A DNA stretch of 64,000 nucleotides from Penaeus vannamei (GCF_042767895.1 NC_091571.1:11364562-11428561); one strand, 5' to 3'. Counted from the first letter of the stretch, positions 11,301 to 24,666 are shown. The notes: generated from the letters alone by a model not told the origin. Translations and numbers: made by a program.

Positions 11301-13050
11301 ACAAGGTGTTTTTTGATGGACAAGTATAGAGAAGACGTACAGGGAGTGTGAGGAAGAGTCAAAATGGTAGTTGGGAATTGGAATACGAGGATGCATAAAA
11401 AAAGTCTCTTGGAGACAGATAATTGATGGATTATAAGAAAGGATATGACGAAGGTCAGGTCTGTGAGAACGGAAACCGCGAATATTCCAATGTAGGAAAA
11501 CTACAACTTATTGTTCTATGAGTGGTAATGGTTACAGTGCGTGTTGGAGTATTTGAAGGGGAAGGAGCTGGGGGTGAGATGAGGAATTAGAGGGAGGGGG
11601 TGTACTATCTGAAGGATCTGGGGAATGGCATAGTTTTGACATAATTGTGTGTATCCAGGAGGGAGTGGAAGGGATAGTGGGGATGGAGGGAGGGTTATTG
11701 TAGGTGTGTAGTTGGAGCTGAGGGGGATGGGTTGTGTTGGGAGGGTGTAGGGGGAATATAAGTAGGAGGAAGATGGATGTCGGCAGTCACTTTGAGTGTG
11801 GAGGGAGCAGGAGTTGTGGAATTTGAGAGTGGATGAGAGTTTTTGCTGCGTTTTGTGTCTCTAGCAGATATCTTCCATAGTTTCTGTAGTGGAGGTAGTT
11901 GAAGAGTTTTATGAGACAAAGGTGTTCTTATGAGGGGGGAAAGAGGAGACTGGTGTCTGAGGAGTAGAGGCAAAGGTAGTTGGAGATGACTGGGTAGTAA
12001 GAGAACGTTTAGTCTGCTGCGGTTAGTGGGGGAACGGAGAGGGGAAGGTGTTGGGGCTGTAGTTTAGATTGGAATGTCTGGATTTAGAGTGGCAAAAGAA
12101 TTTGAATTTGTAGGTACATCTTGAGAAGGAGGGGGAGGGGGCAGATTGAGCGACATTACTGGAGTAGGGAGTATGAGAGAAACCTCGTCGACGTGCTTCC
12201 TATCTGGCTTCACCCAGAGTGAGACCAAGTTTGTATCTGAGAGTTGCCACCTCACTCAAACTTGTTATTGGAGCAGCCTCTATAAAATACATTATACGGG
12301 CCACCGCAGTTAACACATGTGCGTGATTATGCAGAGCAGTTTGATCGGTTATGACCAGGTTGGGCACATGGGGGGCATTGGGCTCTGGAACAGCCTGTTT
12401 GGCAGGATGTCCAAAATGCCAACAGTTTTGACATTGACGGAGAGGAGGTTGGTATGGTCGAACAGGGAGGGATTGCCCACCAATTTAGATATTAAAGGGA
12501 AGGTCATATCTACGGAAAGTAATTTTGGCAGTGTTGGTGGGGTTCTGTCAATGACCTCTTGGAGGAATGGAGTAGCACTGTACTGATATCACATCATGGT
12601 CTTTGAGGCAGGCAAGTAAGTCTTCTTCACAATCTGACCAATCGATATCCATAGGGCAGTTTGCTGGGGAGATACAATTTCAGTGCAAGTATTAAGGGTT
12701 GGATGAGGTTTTGCAGGAATGGGGTTGCCAAAGAAAACAGATTTGATAATGCTATAGCTTGGGTTTCAGATGTATCTGTAACGAGGTGGGAATCATGGGG
12801 TCGGGTACAGAAAGGGCTAAGCCCACTTGCTTTTGGAGACATTGTTGAAAAAGTGTTGCCTAAGTAAGGAGCTGTAGGGGGGATCACGAAAAATTTGGCT
12901 GGGCTAAATAGAGCATTTATGATATTTGTAGAGAGGGAGAAAAGACCATGTAAAATGAGTCAAGGGCTGAGGCCCAAGGTAGGGAAAATCCCCAGCATTG
13001 GGTCCCAGTCCCCATTTCCTAGGCCCCCTAGGACAACATGTAAGGAATTG
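8325..13050 (-). mobile_element. Near-complete but dead I-group non-LTR retrotransposon
   Basis: On the minus strand from 13050: GC-rich 5' untranslated region; ORF1 about 12900-11650 with a decayed zinc knuckle (CQNCWHFGHPAK) and a proline/threonine-rich tail; ORF2 from about 11510 with HWNIRGFRSHRPDLRHIL and CLQETFF (APE endonuclease start), IVGDFNCRH and SFSYLELTLCSP. The RT spans about 10850-9300 (ARHESVLAIFFDLEK, GLPQGN-type block, LYVDLTIYTSS). RNase H lies at about 8970-8500 (VYNDGSKSHF, GNEQADTLARYAAMS), and a C-terminal piece (SWSAPFHWDRRWETAL) is cut at about 8330. The order ORF1, APE, RT, RNase H is that of the I group. Stops and frameshifts throughout, and the YVDD catalytic box has lost one aspartate codon. 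Confidence 0.85.
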
Positions 13051-14995
13051 TAAAAAATAATATTAATATTAATAACTTTCCAAATATTTATTACACATAT
13101 ATACAAAAATATATATTTCAGTGTTTTGTTCATTCCACTGATCAGTTGGACGGATCAGTTCTCAAAAGGTACAGATTCTAAATGAACTTTCTCTTACAAA
13201 TATAACAAATGCTTGACCATATCTATATTTCGGTGTTTTGTTTATGTCAATGATCAATTGGACGGATCAGTTCTCAAGAGGTACAGATTCTAAATGACCT
13301 TTCTCTTACAAATATAACAAATGCTTGACCATATCTATATATTTTTCTCAAATAAATAAATTCTGTAATAGATCCCAGTAATTTTCAGTTCAACCTTTTT
13401 ATGCAAAAATATTCACAACCACATTCAAAAATAAAAGATGTAGTCCGCATAGTTACATTAAAAGTAGGTAACTCTGCAGTTAAATTATCTTGACTATTTT
13501 CTGCTTTATAGGGAATGAACACTAAAATTCATAATGAGGTGGAATTGCTCTATACTGGAACTTACAGCAATTTAATATGAGAGGCAAACTTACTTTTGCA
13601 GTTAATATGGAGTGCTCATATTTCTATGTATAAAAGGTATGTTAGCAAATATATGAAAAATAGCATTGATCCTTTACTACCAAAAATATACCTTTCCTTT
13701 GTGCTTTTCACTAATATTAAAAATAATTCTACAGGTCACTGATCATAAACATTTACGGTACAAACTATTTAACCATAACAAAGAAGAGTACTAAATAAAA
13801 TACTCTAAACAAAATAATTGCCAGCTCAGTGGTAATACCAGGACCTTCAAATGGGACGGTCTACATTCACACCCACCTCAGGCCACAAGAAAGCCACTAC
13901 TGTTGCTGAAGTTACTAACTGTATAAAAACCTGGGATTGGGTCATCCATTACACCCTTCATGCTGCCTGTCTTTTGTGGGTGAAGCAGGGCACTGAGCTA
14001 TGTACAGTGCATGCACTGCTCTTTTGCACTCATTTGGGACAATCTACTTTATTCTCCAGACTACCAGTTTTCTGGTAAATTGCAACTGAGGCTTCTTCCA
14101 TAATATTTATCTGAAACCTACATAAGACTCTTATACTGATATGTGTAAATGCAGAACAAACACATCCATAAATAAGAAATTTTCAGAAACCAAGCTTTTC
14201 CAACATCTCACAGTGGTATACCTAAAGAATTTAAGTACCTGTACTACCAACAAAGTAAAGAAAAAACTCAAGTTAGTATCTTGACAAATGTAAGCATGGA
14301 CATTCAAAGTTGTTAGACTTCATATTAGCTACAGTGATACATACAATAATAAAAGTGTGTAAATAGCTTTAACACTAATCTGGCAGCTGATATACACAGC
14401 AAGGGGAAACAGAGGTAGCCCCTCACCTTACATATACTTGAAATTCCTCTTTATACAAGTATGAGATTCCCAATAACAATAACATTGAAGTCTTATCTTT
14501 GGTAAACTTTAAGAAAGTTATGAATGGAACTGCCTATTTTTATATTGGGTTTGGCTCATTAGCTGTTACGTTTATTTTGGCATATACAAAAAAGGTGTGT
14601 GTGTAAAAATAATAATTACTTTAGTAATCAAAAAGACATGTATTGTAACTGAACAAAAATTAATTGGCTTCATAATTCACTTCTAAATCAATGTCAACTA
14701 TTTTTTTGCAGGCCCATACACAGTCAGTTACTTTAAAAATACAAATTCAATTGAACAACTAAGTAAAATAACTGGTACTATAGAAGAAGCATTTACATTG
14801 AATCAAATCTAAATCAATTAATATATGCAAAAAAAAAAAGAAAAAAAAAAAATCTATAACAATCCCACAAGACCTAATATCATCATCCCTTTGCATTCTA
14901 TAGAAATCATAATCAGCAAATGCCTCAGATCCAATGTAAATCTGAAACAATTATGAAGCACAAAAACCTCAACTGCTCATGTATCATGGAATAAC
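13051..14995 (-). other. Probable 3' untranslated/downstream region of the membrane-protein gene
   Basis: AT-rich sequence following the distal stop codon (minus strand). Candidate polyadenylation hexamers AATAAA on the minus strand lie at 14571-14576 and 14048-14053. It includes the 112-bp tandem pair at 13113-13343. A 75-codon plus-strand ORF at 13851-14078 is conserved in both unit copies, as is all sequence here, and is not supported as a gene. A poly-A-rich patch lies at 14828-14850. Confidence 0.45.
13113..13343. repeat. 112-bp tandem duplication
   Basis: Two adjacent units of about 112 bp share gtgttttgtt, gacggatcagttctcaa, ggtacagattctaaatga and aacaaatgcttgaccat, with a few substitutions. 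The second copy of the large unit has the same pair at about 42695-42925. Confidence 0.9.
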
Positions 14996-15079
14996 TTATG
15001 CAATCATCTTGGATGACACTTCAGACCTTGCCCCTGGTGTGGTGGGTCGTGATGCAGTAAATGAGCTCATTGTCTCCAT
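14996..15079 (-). CDS. Distal alternative last exon (copy 1)
   Basis: Acceptor gaactttcag is followed by METMSSFTASRPTTPGARSE, then VSSKMIA and a TAA stop: 27 residues. It enters in phase 0, matching the donor at 16881. It is paralogous to the exon at 15680-15772 (shared M-D/E-TMS and SRPTTPGARS) but has a different end. AATAAA on the minus strand at 14571-14576 could serve polyadenylation. Confidence 0.85.
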   Translation of the reverse strand: METMSSFTASRPTTPGARSEVSSKMIA

Positions 15080-18000
15080 CTGAAAGTTCACAGAGATTAT
15101 AACTTTTGTTGATTTACACAGGATGAAAAATAAATTCGGATTTTAAAAAGTAAAAAAAAAAAAATATCATGGTTTATAATGATAATGGTGACAAAATCAT
15201 ACTGACCATGTTTGATAAAAAGGACTTACTTTTGACCCAGCAGGAGGGAAAAAAATAAATAAATAAATAAATACATGCTGAGGTGTAAATTATAGTATCA
15301 CTTAACCAGATACAATACTGATTAATGAAAATTACATGAATACTACTATTTACCTATAGATACTTCTTTTATTTTACTTCAACTATTGCAAAGACATCCT
15401 GGAATATGTAAAAAAAAAAAACGCATAATAACTGGATTTGCTAAACTATTATAACCAGCTACAATCCACAAAGCCTCTATTCAAAATCCAGATCTACAAT
15501 GAGTACTTCACAGATGTAAAAAGAAAATAATAATCATTAAATTGATAATTAAAAAAAAAGTTTCCAGGAGTCATTTTCCCTCCTCATAATCAATCTCAGT
15601 TAAAAGAACAGCTTTCTAAATCATTTACACATTAATTCACATTTTCTCCTTTAGGTTAACCTAAACTAAATTCTAAACTCTACGCTCTATAGTCTAACTG
15701 CGTAGAAATGGTGGAACGTGCGCCAGGAGTGGTGGGGCGGGAACTGAAGCCCATCGTGCTCATTGTGTCCATCTGTAATAGGGTGCAAAAGGAGTGAGAT
15801 AAGAGGTGAGATGTGAGTGACAGTGAGAAAGTAAAGGATAGAGACACATAAAAAGCTAAGTGGCAGATGTAAAGCAACATATAGTTTACAAACCATGTGA
15901 AACTATACATCTAAGAACAGTTTTATCGATACACTATCCAAGTACTACCAAAGTTCAAAATGATCTTCCTATCAAGACAGACAAATAAGGACATAAAAAA
16001 GACAAATAAGGTATTTCAACAGAGCTACTTAACTTTAAATAAACAGATGATCTATTTCTAAATTTAAAAAAAGTAAAAACAGATTATAATCTAAACAGCA
16101 TTACTAATAACATAACAGAACATGATTTACCAAAGTTCAGACCTGACAAATCAGAATTCTAAAAAGCCACAGTATTTTATTTAAGAACTGCTCATATATC
16201 TCTGATACTCACTCCAAGAATAACATGCTTTATACATTAGGCCAAGTGGAGGAAAAAATGTGGTTCCTTTAACTTAACCCTCTAATCTCAAAAAATTCTA
16301 CCATTTTTAATCCATATTGAAATCTAATTATGCATCTCAAACATGTATTGTGATACATTTCTTGGGGTACAAAAGGCTGCTTAAAACCAAGAAACTATCT
16401 TATTTCTTGAAATCTATATTCTGAAAATGTAAAATTAATGAGAATCTAATTTCAACTGGAAGTACTAAAAAACATGGAGATATATATCCTGAACCGCAAC
16501 AATTTTTCTTCTTGGCTTATCTATTTATAATGTTTATTGCAATCTATACAATGACTAATATAAAAAAATAATGCAACTGGTAGATGGTGGATGCAGGAAA
16601 GAGAAAGTATGAAGTGCAATATCTTTCTTCCTTTGGTGATTATTCAGAAAGTGGAAGTAAATAAAGTAAATACCAAATTAATGGTTATATATACATCACA
16701 ACCTAATCAAGTAGAGCAATACAGACTTTGTTGGTTTCTTATTTTTCTTTGTGTTCTTATTTACTTTCACTCTCACATTACATCAGTGTTTAAAGAAAGA
16801 AACAAAATGAAAGAAAAAAAATGTGCACAGAAGGAAAAAGCCAGTGATGGAAATTTCATCACTGCCAAGGTGCAACTTACCTTCACCCTTGCAACATCTT
16901 CAAGCCTTGTAACCTCACACAGCTCGTGGTAGAAGGAGTGAACAACCAACCATGCAAATATGTTGCCTGCAATGAACAGAAGCCAGAGCAGGCACATCAC
17001 TACATGGTAGGCAAACACCATGTCATTGACGATTGATGAGTAAATGATGATCAGAATACGCCAGGCAGTGAAGAGGGCCATACACCATATCCAGGGCTCC
17101 ATGCGGAACTCTATCTCCTGTAAAGGTCAAATATTTTCTTGTCTGAAAGATGGGTTCCCATATAAAATCAATACATAACTATGTGAAAGGAATAACATTC
17201 AATGATATTAGCCTTCTATTAGTTGCATAAAACAGAAATCAGGCACTATTAAAAAAAAAAAAAAAAAAATTATATATAATAATAAGAAATAACTATTAGA
17301 AATAAACATTAGACATAAAAGAATAAAAGCTAACACAGAAGACTTTAAAAACAAGCCTTCCATGTTATATACTGTCGTTAACCTTTCTCAAGCCTTGCAG
17401 AAGTACAACACTGGTAATGATAAGGCAGACTCCTCCAAAGGCTGTAATGCCTCCAAACAGCATCAGGGAATTGCGGACTGAAAGAGATAACAATTAATCA
17501 GTAATAATATTATTAGTGACAATGATAATGACAAAAACGAATAATTACTATCAACTTCTCCATAACCATAAAAGGAAATCAATAGAGACACAAAGCCTCA
17601 AAATTACCATGGTATTAAATTCTAATTCCAATAACAAATAAATATACATTAGTGAACAACTTTCTTTTGTATGTTATTTAGTTATACCTTCTTTTAGAAA
17701 TTTACTCTAAATTCTGTACTAGTAAAATAAGAATACATTCCATACAGAAGTACATTCAAAAGATAAAGAAAGTGAAATTCCCACATTTTACTATATCAAA
17801 ACACATTTTAACATTATAAAAAATCACTTATAAAGGTCACACCAGTTACTGTACTGCCACAATGTTCTACCTACCATGTGGATTTCCAGAATATACAAAA
17901 TCGTATGAAAACAAGTAGAATCCATAATGGCTGGAACCTGGGGCGGCAAGTGACAAAGAATAGATATCAAAGCATCCTGTAACTATTGCAAATAGCCCTT

Positions 18001-18612
18001 GAATCTGGGGAATGAAAGAAAAAAAAAATATTACACACAAATAACATCCGACTACTAAAATTTAATAATTTCCCAAAAAGTATTCAATGAGAAGGAATAC
18101 CTAGGTGGCAAAATGATATTTCTATCTTAAAATATAATCGTCATGGAAGAGATATTTCTAAGTGGCATTAAGACATCAAACTTAAAAATCTTATCACTAC
18201 TAAATACTCAGTGAACGGCAAAATCACATGACAAAGTATTTCTGAAAAAATACTACAGTTAAGCTTAGATAAGCTCTGGCAACCTCAATACACATGATTA
18301 TTACTCAATGAACATAACACTACAAACCTCACACACAAGAACACCTTTTACAGCACTTACAATGGAATAAGTTGCGGCTAGGACAGAACCACGCTGTACA
18401 TTGGTGAAGACAGCATCAGGCAGAATGGGGATGGATAAGCCAGTCTTTGTCTTCAGAGTATCAGTTAGTGTTGCCACAGAACGGATTGTCGTGGCATGAG
18501 AGACCCTTGATGTCCGAGAGGTGACCGACAGGCCTGAGACACTTCCAGCTATTGACGAATGAGGCATCCTAGAAAGGGGAACTTTCTTAATTTCTTGTTT
18601 CATATAAATCAT
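14996..18612 (-). CDS. Four-transmembrane protein with alternative last exons (copy 1)
   Basis: Spliced minus-strand gene; I do not recognise the gene name. Coding exons: 18612-18361 (exon begins 18618 after cccccag), 18004-17875, 17477-17383, 17117-16881, then either 15772-15680 or 15079-14996. All introns are GT-AG and phases join cleanly (0, 1, 0, 0). The product is 268 or 265 residues: a Ser/Thr/Arg-rich N-terminal tail (1-74), hydrophobic segments at about 75-100, 131-157, 168-189 and 196-222, a loop with HYGFYLFSYDFVYSGNPHV between the first two, then HSFYHELCEV and a short cytoplasmic tail. This topology recalls small arthropod tetraspan families (for example DUF4728-type), which is an inference. 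Met1 is the first ATG in the exon; the frame is open to the acceptor, so an upstream coding exon cannot be excluded. Exons look identical in the second copy. Confidence 0.85.
15680..15772 (-). CDS. Proximal alternative last exon (copy 1)
   Basis: Acceptor accctattacag is followed by MDTMSTMGFSSRPTTPGARS, then TISTQLDYRA and a TAG stop: 30 residues, phase 0. AATAAA on the minus strand at 15368-15373, about 300 bp past the stop, is a candidate polyadenylation signal that would end the transcript before the distal exon. Confidence 0.85.
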   Translation of the reverse strand: MDTMSTMGFSSRPTTPGARSTISTQLDYRA

Positions 18613-21484
18613 ATCTGACTGGGGCAGGAAAAGAAAATTACACCTTATATCAGTTAACACTGGAAATACCTATATTTGCACAAGCAAAATTACTAACTGG
18701 AACAAAAGTCACTTGTACAGATTGCCCTTTCAAGAACTGGTCAGTAATTACTGGACTTTTATTCAATGAAATATATTCTCTACAAACAGATATAGTTCTT
18801 TTCAGATTCTTAGCAAAAATTAGCAATATATAACTGTATTACAATACAAATATACAATACTAGCTTCTAAGTTAGAACAACAATATACAAGCTACACCAA
18901 GTTTTTTGTGCAAGCAAGTCTCTAGTACTTCAAATTCAACTGTACCAGCTATATACAGCTAGGAAATAACTCACTCAGTAAAAAAAAAAAAGTGTTCTTG
19001 CACCACAGACAGCTTTCCTTATTTTCTAAACTAATATGAATGCCTAATATTCGGCCATATGAATGACTTCACACCTGTTAGTTGCATATATTTTTTAACA
19101 ACTAGTCAGCCAGTCCCCAGCCCATATTCAAAGTTGTACATAAGCTTTAAACCAAAGTTTAGACTAAATCTAATTGCATTTCTGTCTGTTTCAACATTAA
19201 CAAATATGAAAGGAAATCCTGATTGTTGGAATAAACAAATAAACAATGTTTGTTTAAAATGGCCACAGGTGATGAATGTATACATATGTACATTTGTTTA
19301 CCTTTCAATATCAATATGTAAACTATAAGCTGACATGCATTTGCCTGTATTTCTATGTTTTCATAATTCTTCATACCTGCAAACACACACACACAAAATA
19401 ATAAAATAAATCCAAAACATAACTTACATGAAAAACTCCAGTGACATTCACCTTAACTTCCTCTTTATTCCCTTTACCTTTATCATACTGTGTAGGTTAT
19501 ATGTCCTTGTTAAATGTATTATAAACCCAATGCAACAAGAATGCTTTATCATAATTATTTTTCTTCAAAAGCCAATCTACCTAGTTTCCCTCAGCTTTCC
19601 TGTACAGAATGAGAAAAAGGAACAATGCATGAAAATAAGGCATGAGCTGTTGTGATTGAAGAAAATCAGAAGGATAAGTTCCACTGTTCCAATTACATGT
19701 TGGATTCCCCATGTTGCTCTTGAAAATGAAATTAACTGAGCAAGACGTAAAAGCAGTACACTAATAATACAAAATATACATTTATTAACATTCAACATTT
19801 GTATTACACATGTGCTACCTACTACTACTTTAACTTGGTGCATTCAAGTCTATTTTGTAAAAGTTGCTGCTTAGATCATGTGAAATGTAGCTTTTCTATC
19901 CTTATCACTTTTTTTCCTATATTAATTTTTAAATATTGCAACTAAGAAAATTTATGTTCTAATTTCGGTATCTGGGGTAGATACTTCAAGTGATGATATT
20001 AATTAATCTCATTTGTAAAAATATGAGTGCTTCAATATGAAGACCATATTTTTATTATCTAAAGAGACCTCAAAACAAGGAAATCTGTTGAATGTATAAA
20101 TCCTCTTGGAAACATAAAATTTCTCATCCGTGAGAACATATTTCATGCCTGCATACAACTGAATCAACGTATCAGGTTGTCTGACCTCAGCCTACTTATC
20201 ATCAATGATATTAAGGCTAGGCTTGGAACAATAATCTTAGACAAAGTATAAACTCAAATTAAGGTATACAAGGGAACAAATGATTCCCATTATCTCTATC
20301 TAGCACTCTTCCACATCCTCAGGAAAGCAAAAGGGAGAAATGTTAATCAAATTACAAGGTTAAAAAAAAAAGTCAAGAGAGAAGCTTGTTCCCAAAGATT
20401 GACAGGAGCATGCAAACCAGTGTGTACTTGTTAATATGTGCTAGCCAACTGTCAAATAAAGATTTTTAATTACAACAGTCTGTGGGATGATGGACCAGCA
20501 GTGTGCTCCACGTCCAAGAAGTGTTCTGTCATGCTGGCTGCGTGGTGTTTCGTCCTAAGATACTGTACCTGTTGACTGGTTCAGAGCCCCGTGTACTCAC
20601 AATCAGCTGTTAACATTGCTACAAATACTCATGCATGTCTATGGCAACAGATTTCTAAAAAATCATAAAAGAAAGCAAAATTCTCATGTATAATTCAGGT
20701 TAGCTGAAACTGGTGAAAACAATGACAGTGCAATATTAAGCAAGTTAATAATCCTACTCATTCATAGAAAGTTATCTTTTAAACAATATTCTACGCTACT
20801 GAATAGTCATTTATTACCATATCATGATCTATAAAAATGGGATTAAATCTACACAGAAGACCTAGGAAGAATAGAGTTTTCTCTGATCAACAAATCAGCA
20901 AAAAAATTCAGAATCTACACAAAAGGAAATACAAACCAATGCTGTTTACTTAATTCTTAAAAATGTCAAAACAGAGACAGTTTTTCGGTTTGATTATCTT
21001 TCAAATGATCTCTCTGATACATCTGATGACAGGTGAGTAAAATAAGAATAAAACTATCACTTGAACTAAGTCACAAATAAATAATATGAAATAATAGATC
21101 ACATCACTGACAACAGACATCTACCACTTATTTGTAATATATACACATATATATATAATATACATAATATTCCATTTTAGCCATACATATACTGCAAGGT
21201 AAAACATACATGTAAAAAAATTGGCAGATGATTTCTAGGACATTTTTCTTCTACAAAGCAACCTTTGCAAATTGAAAATAAGAGTTTGAAAACAAAGAAA
21301 AACTGTGACAGATGCAGTAAAGCTACTGTTATGGATTGTACACCTAGAGCATTCTGACAAAACCCAATAAATCTTCACCACATCTATTATGAAGGGAGCT
21401 TTTTTGGTTCCTTATCAGGTGGTAAATCAAGTGATCTTGATTATAATGAAAAGTCATGATTTTATTTTATTTTAAACATTTCAT

Positions 21485-21486
<2 letters not shown>

Positions 21487-21557
<71 letters not shown>
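21487..21557. repeat. (TA)n microsatellite (long allele)
   Basis: About 70 bp of TA in this copy; only about 20 bp at the matching place in the second copy (51102-51122). Confidence 0.95.
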
Positions 21558-21559
<2 letters not shown>

Positions 21560-23893
21560 TGTTTCTAATTTCAGACAACCATATCACAGGTAGGAGAAAC
21601 TGTTTTAAAATTCATCATCAATCAATCAATTCCAATGACTACTTGCCTTGTATAAGTATATGCAAACCTGAAATTATATATACATACATATATACTTATA
21701 TATTTACAATAGATAAAGCCATTAGAACAAACAATGTCTTTAAACAAATACTTACATTCACTTTTCATCATTTACAATAAAGAATATCTGAATCCTGAGT
21801 TAAAATACTCCTAAAAATTAATGCCATAAAAGTAAATTAAGAATTCAGAATCTACTTTAGAATTATCTTACAATAAGCTCTCTATGTACAACCTTTTTTG
21901 TGATTTTACTAAGTATCAGGTTATTTTTCGCAAGTATGAGTATCAAGCAGCGACTATGATTTAGGCACAATGCAAATTTAAAGTCGTTTTAAAAAGCAAC
22001 AAAAAGGATACTACTATGTTATATTCAGTGATATTGCAAAAGTTAATTGTATTATTCCCATTAAAGTACTTCAACAGTCACACACTTCAAAGTGAATTTA
22101 AATAGTCCTTTAGGCAATATAGATTTCCAATACAACTAATAATCAGAATTACACTCAAGTACTATATGGGTATCAGTACCAGCTACACATTCCTATGGAT
22201 CACATTTTCGCACACTGACTTTGCTTACATTATATCAACCCCCAACTTTAATAAGTATTACAAGGAAGGGAAATCACAGGATACATGAACAGCTACAGAG
22301 TATAGACTATTCACACACAACATATCTCTGGACTCATTGGTAACCAGCTTGGCCTTTGTCCTGTCATGCACTTATGCAGGATGTTGCACAACTGCAAGTG
22401 AGCTGAATGAATAAAGACGTGGCAAACAGTTGATTTGCTGAAGGGAGTGTGCTTATATCACTGCCATATAAAAAGACTAGATTTTCTACATTTTCATTAT
22501 CCAAATAGATGGGTATAATTGATGTAAACATAAAAGAATAAAAAAAAAAACAAATAGACATAGTATATAAATAGATTTTAATATTTCATCCCAAATCCAA
22601 TTAAAAGATCACTCCCTACCTAAACTATACTTAATGTGAATCCTGAGCCCATTCAGAGGAATAATGTAGTGCACACTATGCATTTTCCAAAGCCCAATCA
22701 AAGTTTGATATCCTTCTTTGTACAGGAAATTAGACAATATTGGGTATTACTCATCTCCTAGAATACAGTTTAAAACTTCATTGAGAGTTTTATGTTACTG
22801 ACTAAGTCTTAGCTCAAAAATGATATTATCACTATTTTCTTTCTTTTATATTACTCTACATTATTAAAATAATAGTATTGTAAGATAGCTTTCATATCTA
22901 TTCATCTACAAGTTACAGTGACAAAGACATATTCAGTGGTAAAGAAAAAGTGATTTGGTAGTTATGGACGCCAAAACTTTAGTGACTAGAATATATGTAG
23001 AGCTTTCATTATCCAGTCTGGAAAGTATAACATTTATACACCAGAGATATTTTCCAATTAACACTGGTGCAGAACAGCACACCACAAATTTAGCTCTTGC
23101 TTTCCAGATAGCTAATCAATACATGTCATATTCTGCAGATAGGTCATACGAGGAGGGGAGAAGCAGACTGTGAAACTATGATTTCTGTTTGGCATACAAC
23201 AAACTTCTATGAGACAGATCATCCTGCTTCCTGCTGCCCATATTGTGAAACAGGACAAGAAAAGCAGGATATTACTTAATTAAATGCATGTTACTGTAAT
23301 GCAATCAAGTTAACAACTGTGAATGTCAAAATGAAAATTATGCATTTCTGGTAATCATTCAGCATTGGGCCAAATATAAAAAACAATATGGCTTCCACAC
23401 CTCACATCATGACAAAGGGAAGCAAACATTACCTAAAAATAATCTAAAAGACAAAACTGGGAGTGCTTCCATTTGCTGATAAATTGCCAGGAAAGCCAAA
23501 AAGCTTTAGCTCATCAGAAAATACTGAATGGTAATTGGTCTGCCATTGCTGGGGTACAAAATGCAGAAACCACAGGATTTCTGGACTGAGTCATGCAATC
23601 ACATTTTAATAAGTAAATGTGGACTTAGCTTTTACTTTCTGCACTTTCTTATACCTAATACTGTTCTTTATGACAACATTTTTGTAACTCACATCAGCAC
23701 ATCAATTTTACTTGGCAAACCAAAAATCTTGTCTAAAAGTGCCACACTTTTCAATATCACTGCACATTCATATTATCTAGTGTCTAATAAATTGCTTACA
23801 CAATATATTATCATGGAATTTCTAACACCATTTTGTAACACAAGTAGATAATTATATAATTTCATACTAAGATAATAATTATCATTATCATCA

Positions 23894-24196
23894 GTACTAC
23901 TACTACTAGTAGTAGTAGTACTACTACTAGTTCTTCTACTAGTTCTACTACTACTACTAGTTCTACTACTACTACTAGTTCTACTACTACTACTAGTTCT
24001 ACTACTACTACTAGTTCTACTACTACTACTAGTTCTACTACTACTACTAGTTCTACTACTACTACTAGTTCTACTACTACTACTAGTTCTACTACTACTA
24101 CTAGTTCTACTACTACTACTAGTTCTACTACTACTACTAGTTCTACTACTACTACTAGTTCTACTACTGCTACTAGTTCTACTACTGCTACTAGTT

Positions 24197-24243
<47 letters not shown>
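23894..24243. repeat. TAC-type minisatellite with CTAGTT interruptions
   Basis: CTA/TAC trinucleotides are regularly interrupted by ctagtt about every 18 bp, giving an 18-bp higher-order unit; some units carry a GCT variant. It opens a long frame of Ser/Thr/Arg that is a by-product of the repeat. Confidence 0.95.
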
Positions 24244-24244
<1 letters not shown>

Positions 24245-24282
24245 ATAACCACAACAATAATTTTAAAAATGACGTCCTCACC

Positions 24283-24609
24283 ATTATTATCATTATTATT
24301 TATTACCATCACGAACAATAAAAATAATAATGATAATAAAAATAACAATAACATTAATAACAACAGCAATAATATTAACTATCATAATTATAATCATAAA
24401 TATAGCTACAACTATCACTACCATTACCATCGCCATTCTCATTATCATTATCATGATCATTACTGTTATCATCATTACCATTAGTCTATATTGATAATCA
24501 TCATATAAGTATTATTGTAATAACAATATCATTATGATAACCAATTATAATAATAATCATTATCATAATAATAATAGTAATAAGAACAACAACAATAACA
24601 ATATCCATG

Positions 24610-24666
<57 letters not shown>

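Noticed and set aside
13851..14078. 75-codon plus-strand ORF conserved in both copies
   Set aside because: Conservation between copies applies to all sequence here. It lies antisense in the probable 3' untranslated region with no splice or family support.
23894..24243. Regular interrupted repeat considered as a CRISPR array
   Set aside because: Units are trinucleotide-based with no unique spacers, and the context is eukaryotic.
23773..24369. 198-codon Ser/Thr/Arg ORF on the minus strand (and 53336-53908)
   Set aside because: Formed by the TAC minisatellite and its flanks; no splice or start context.
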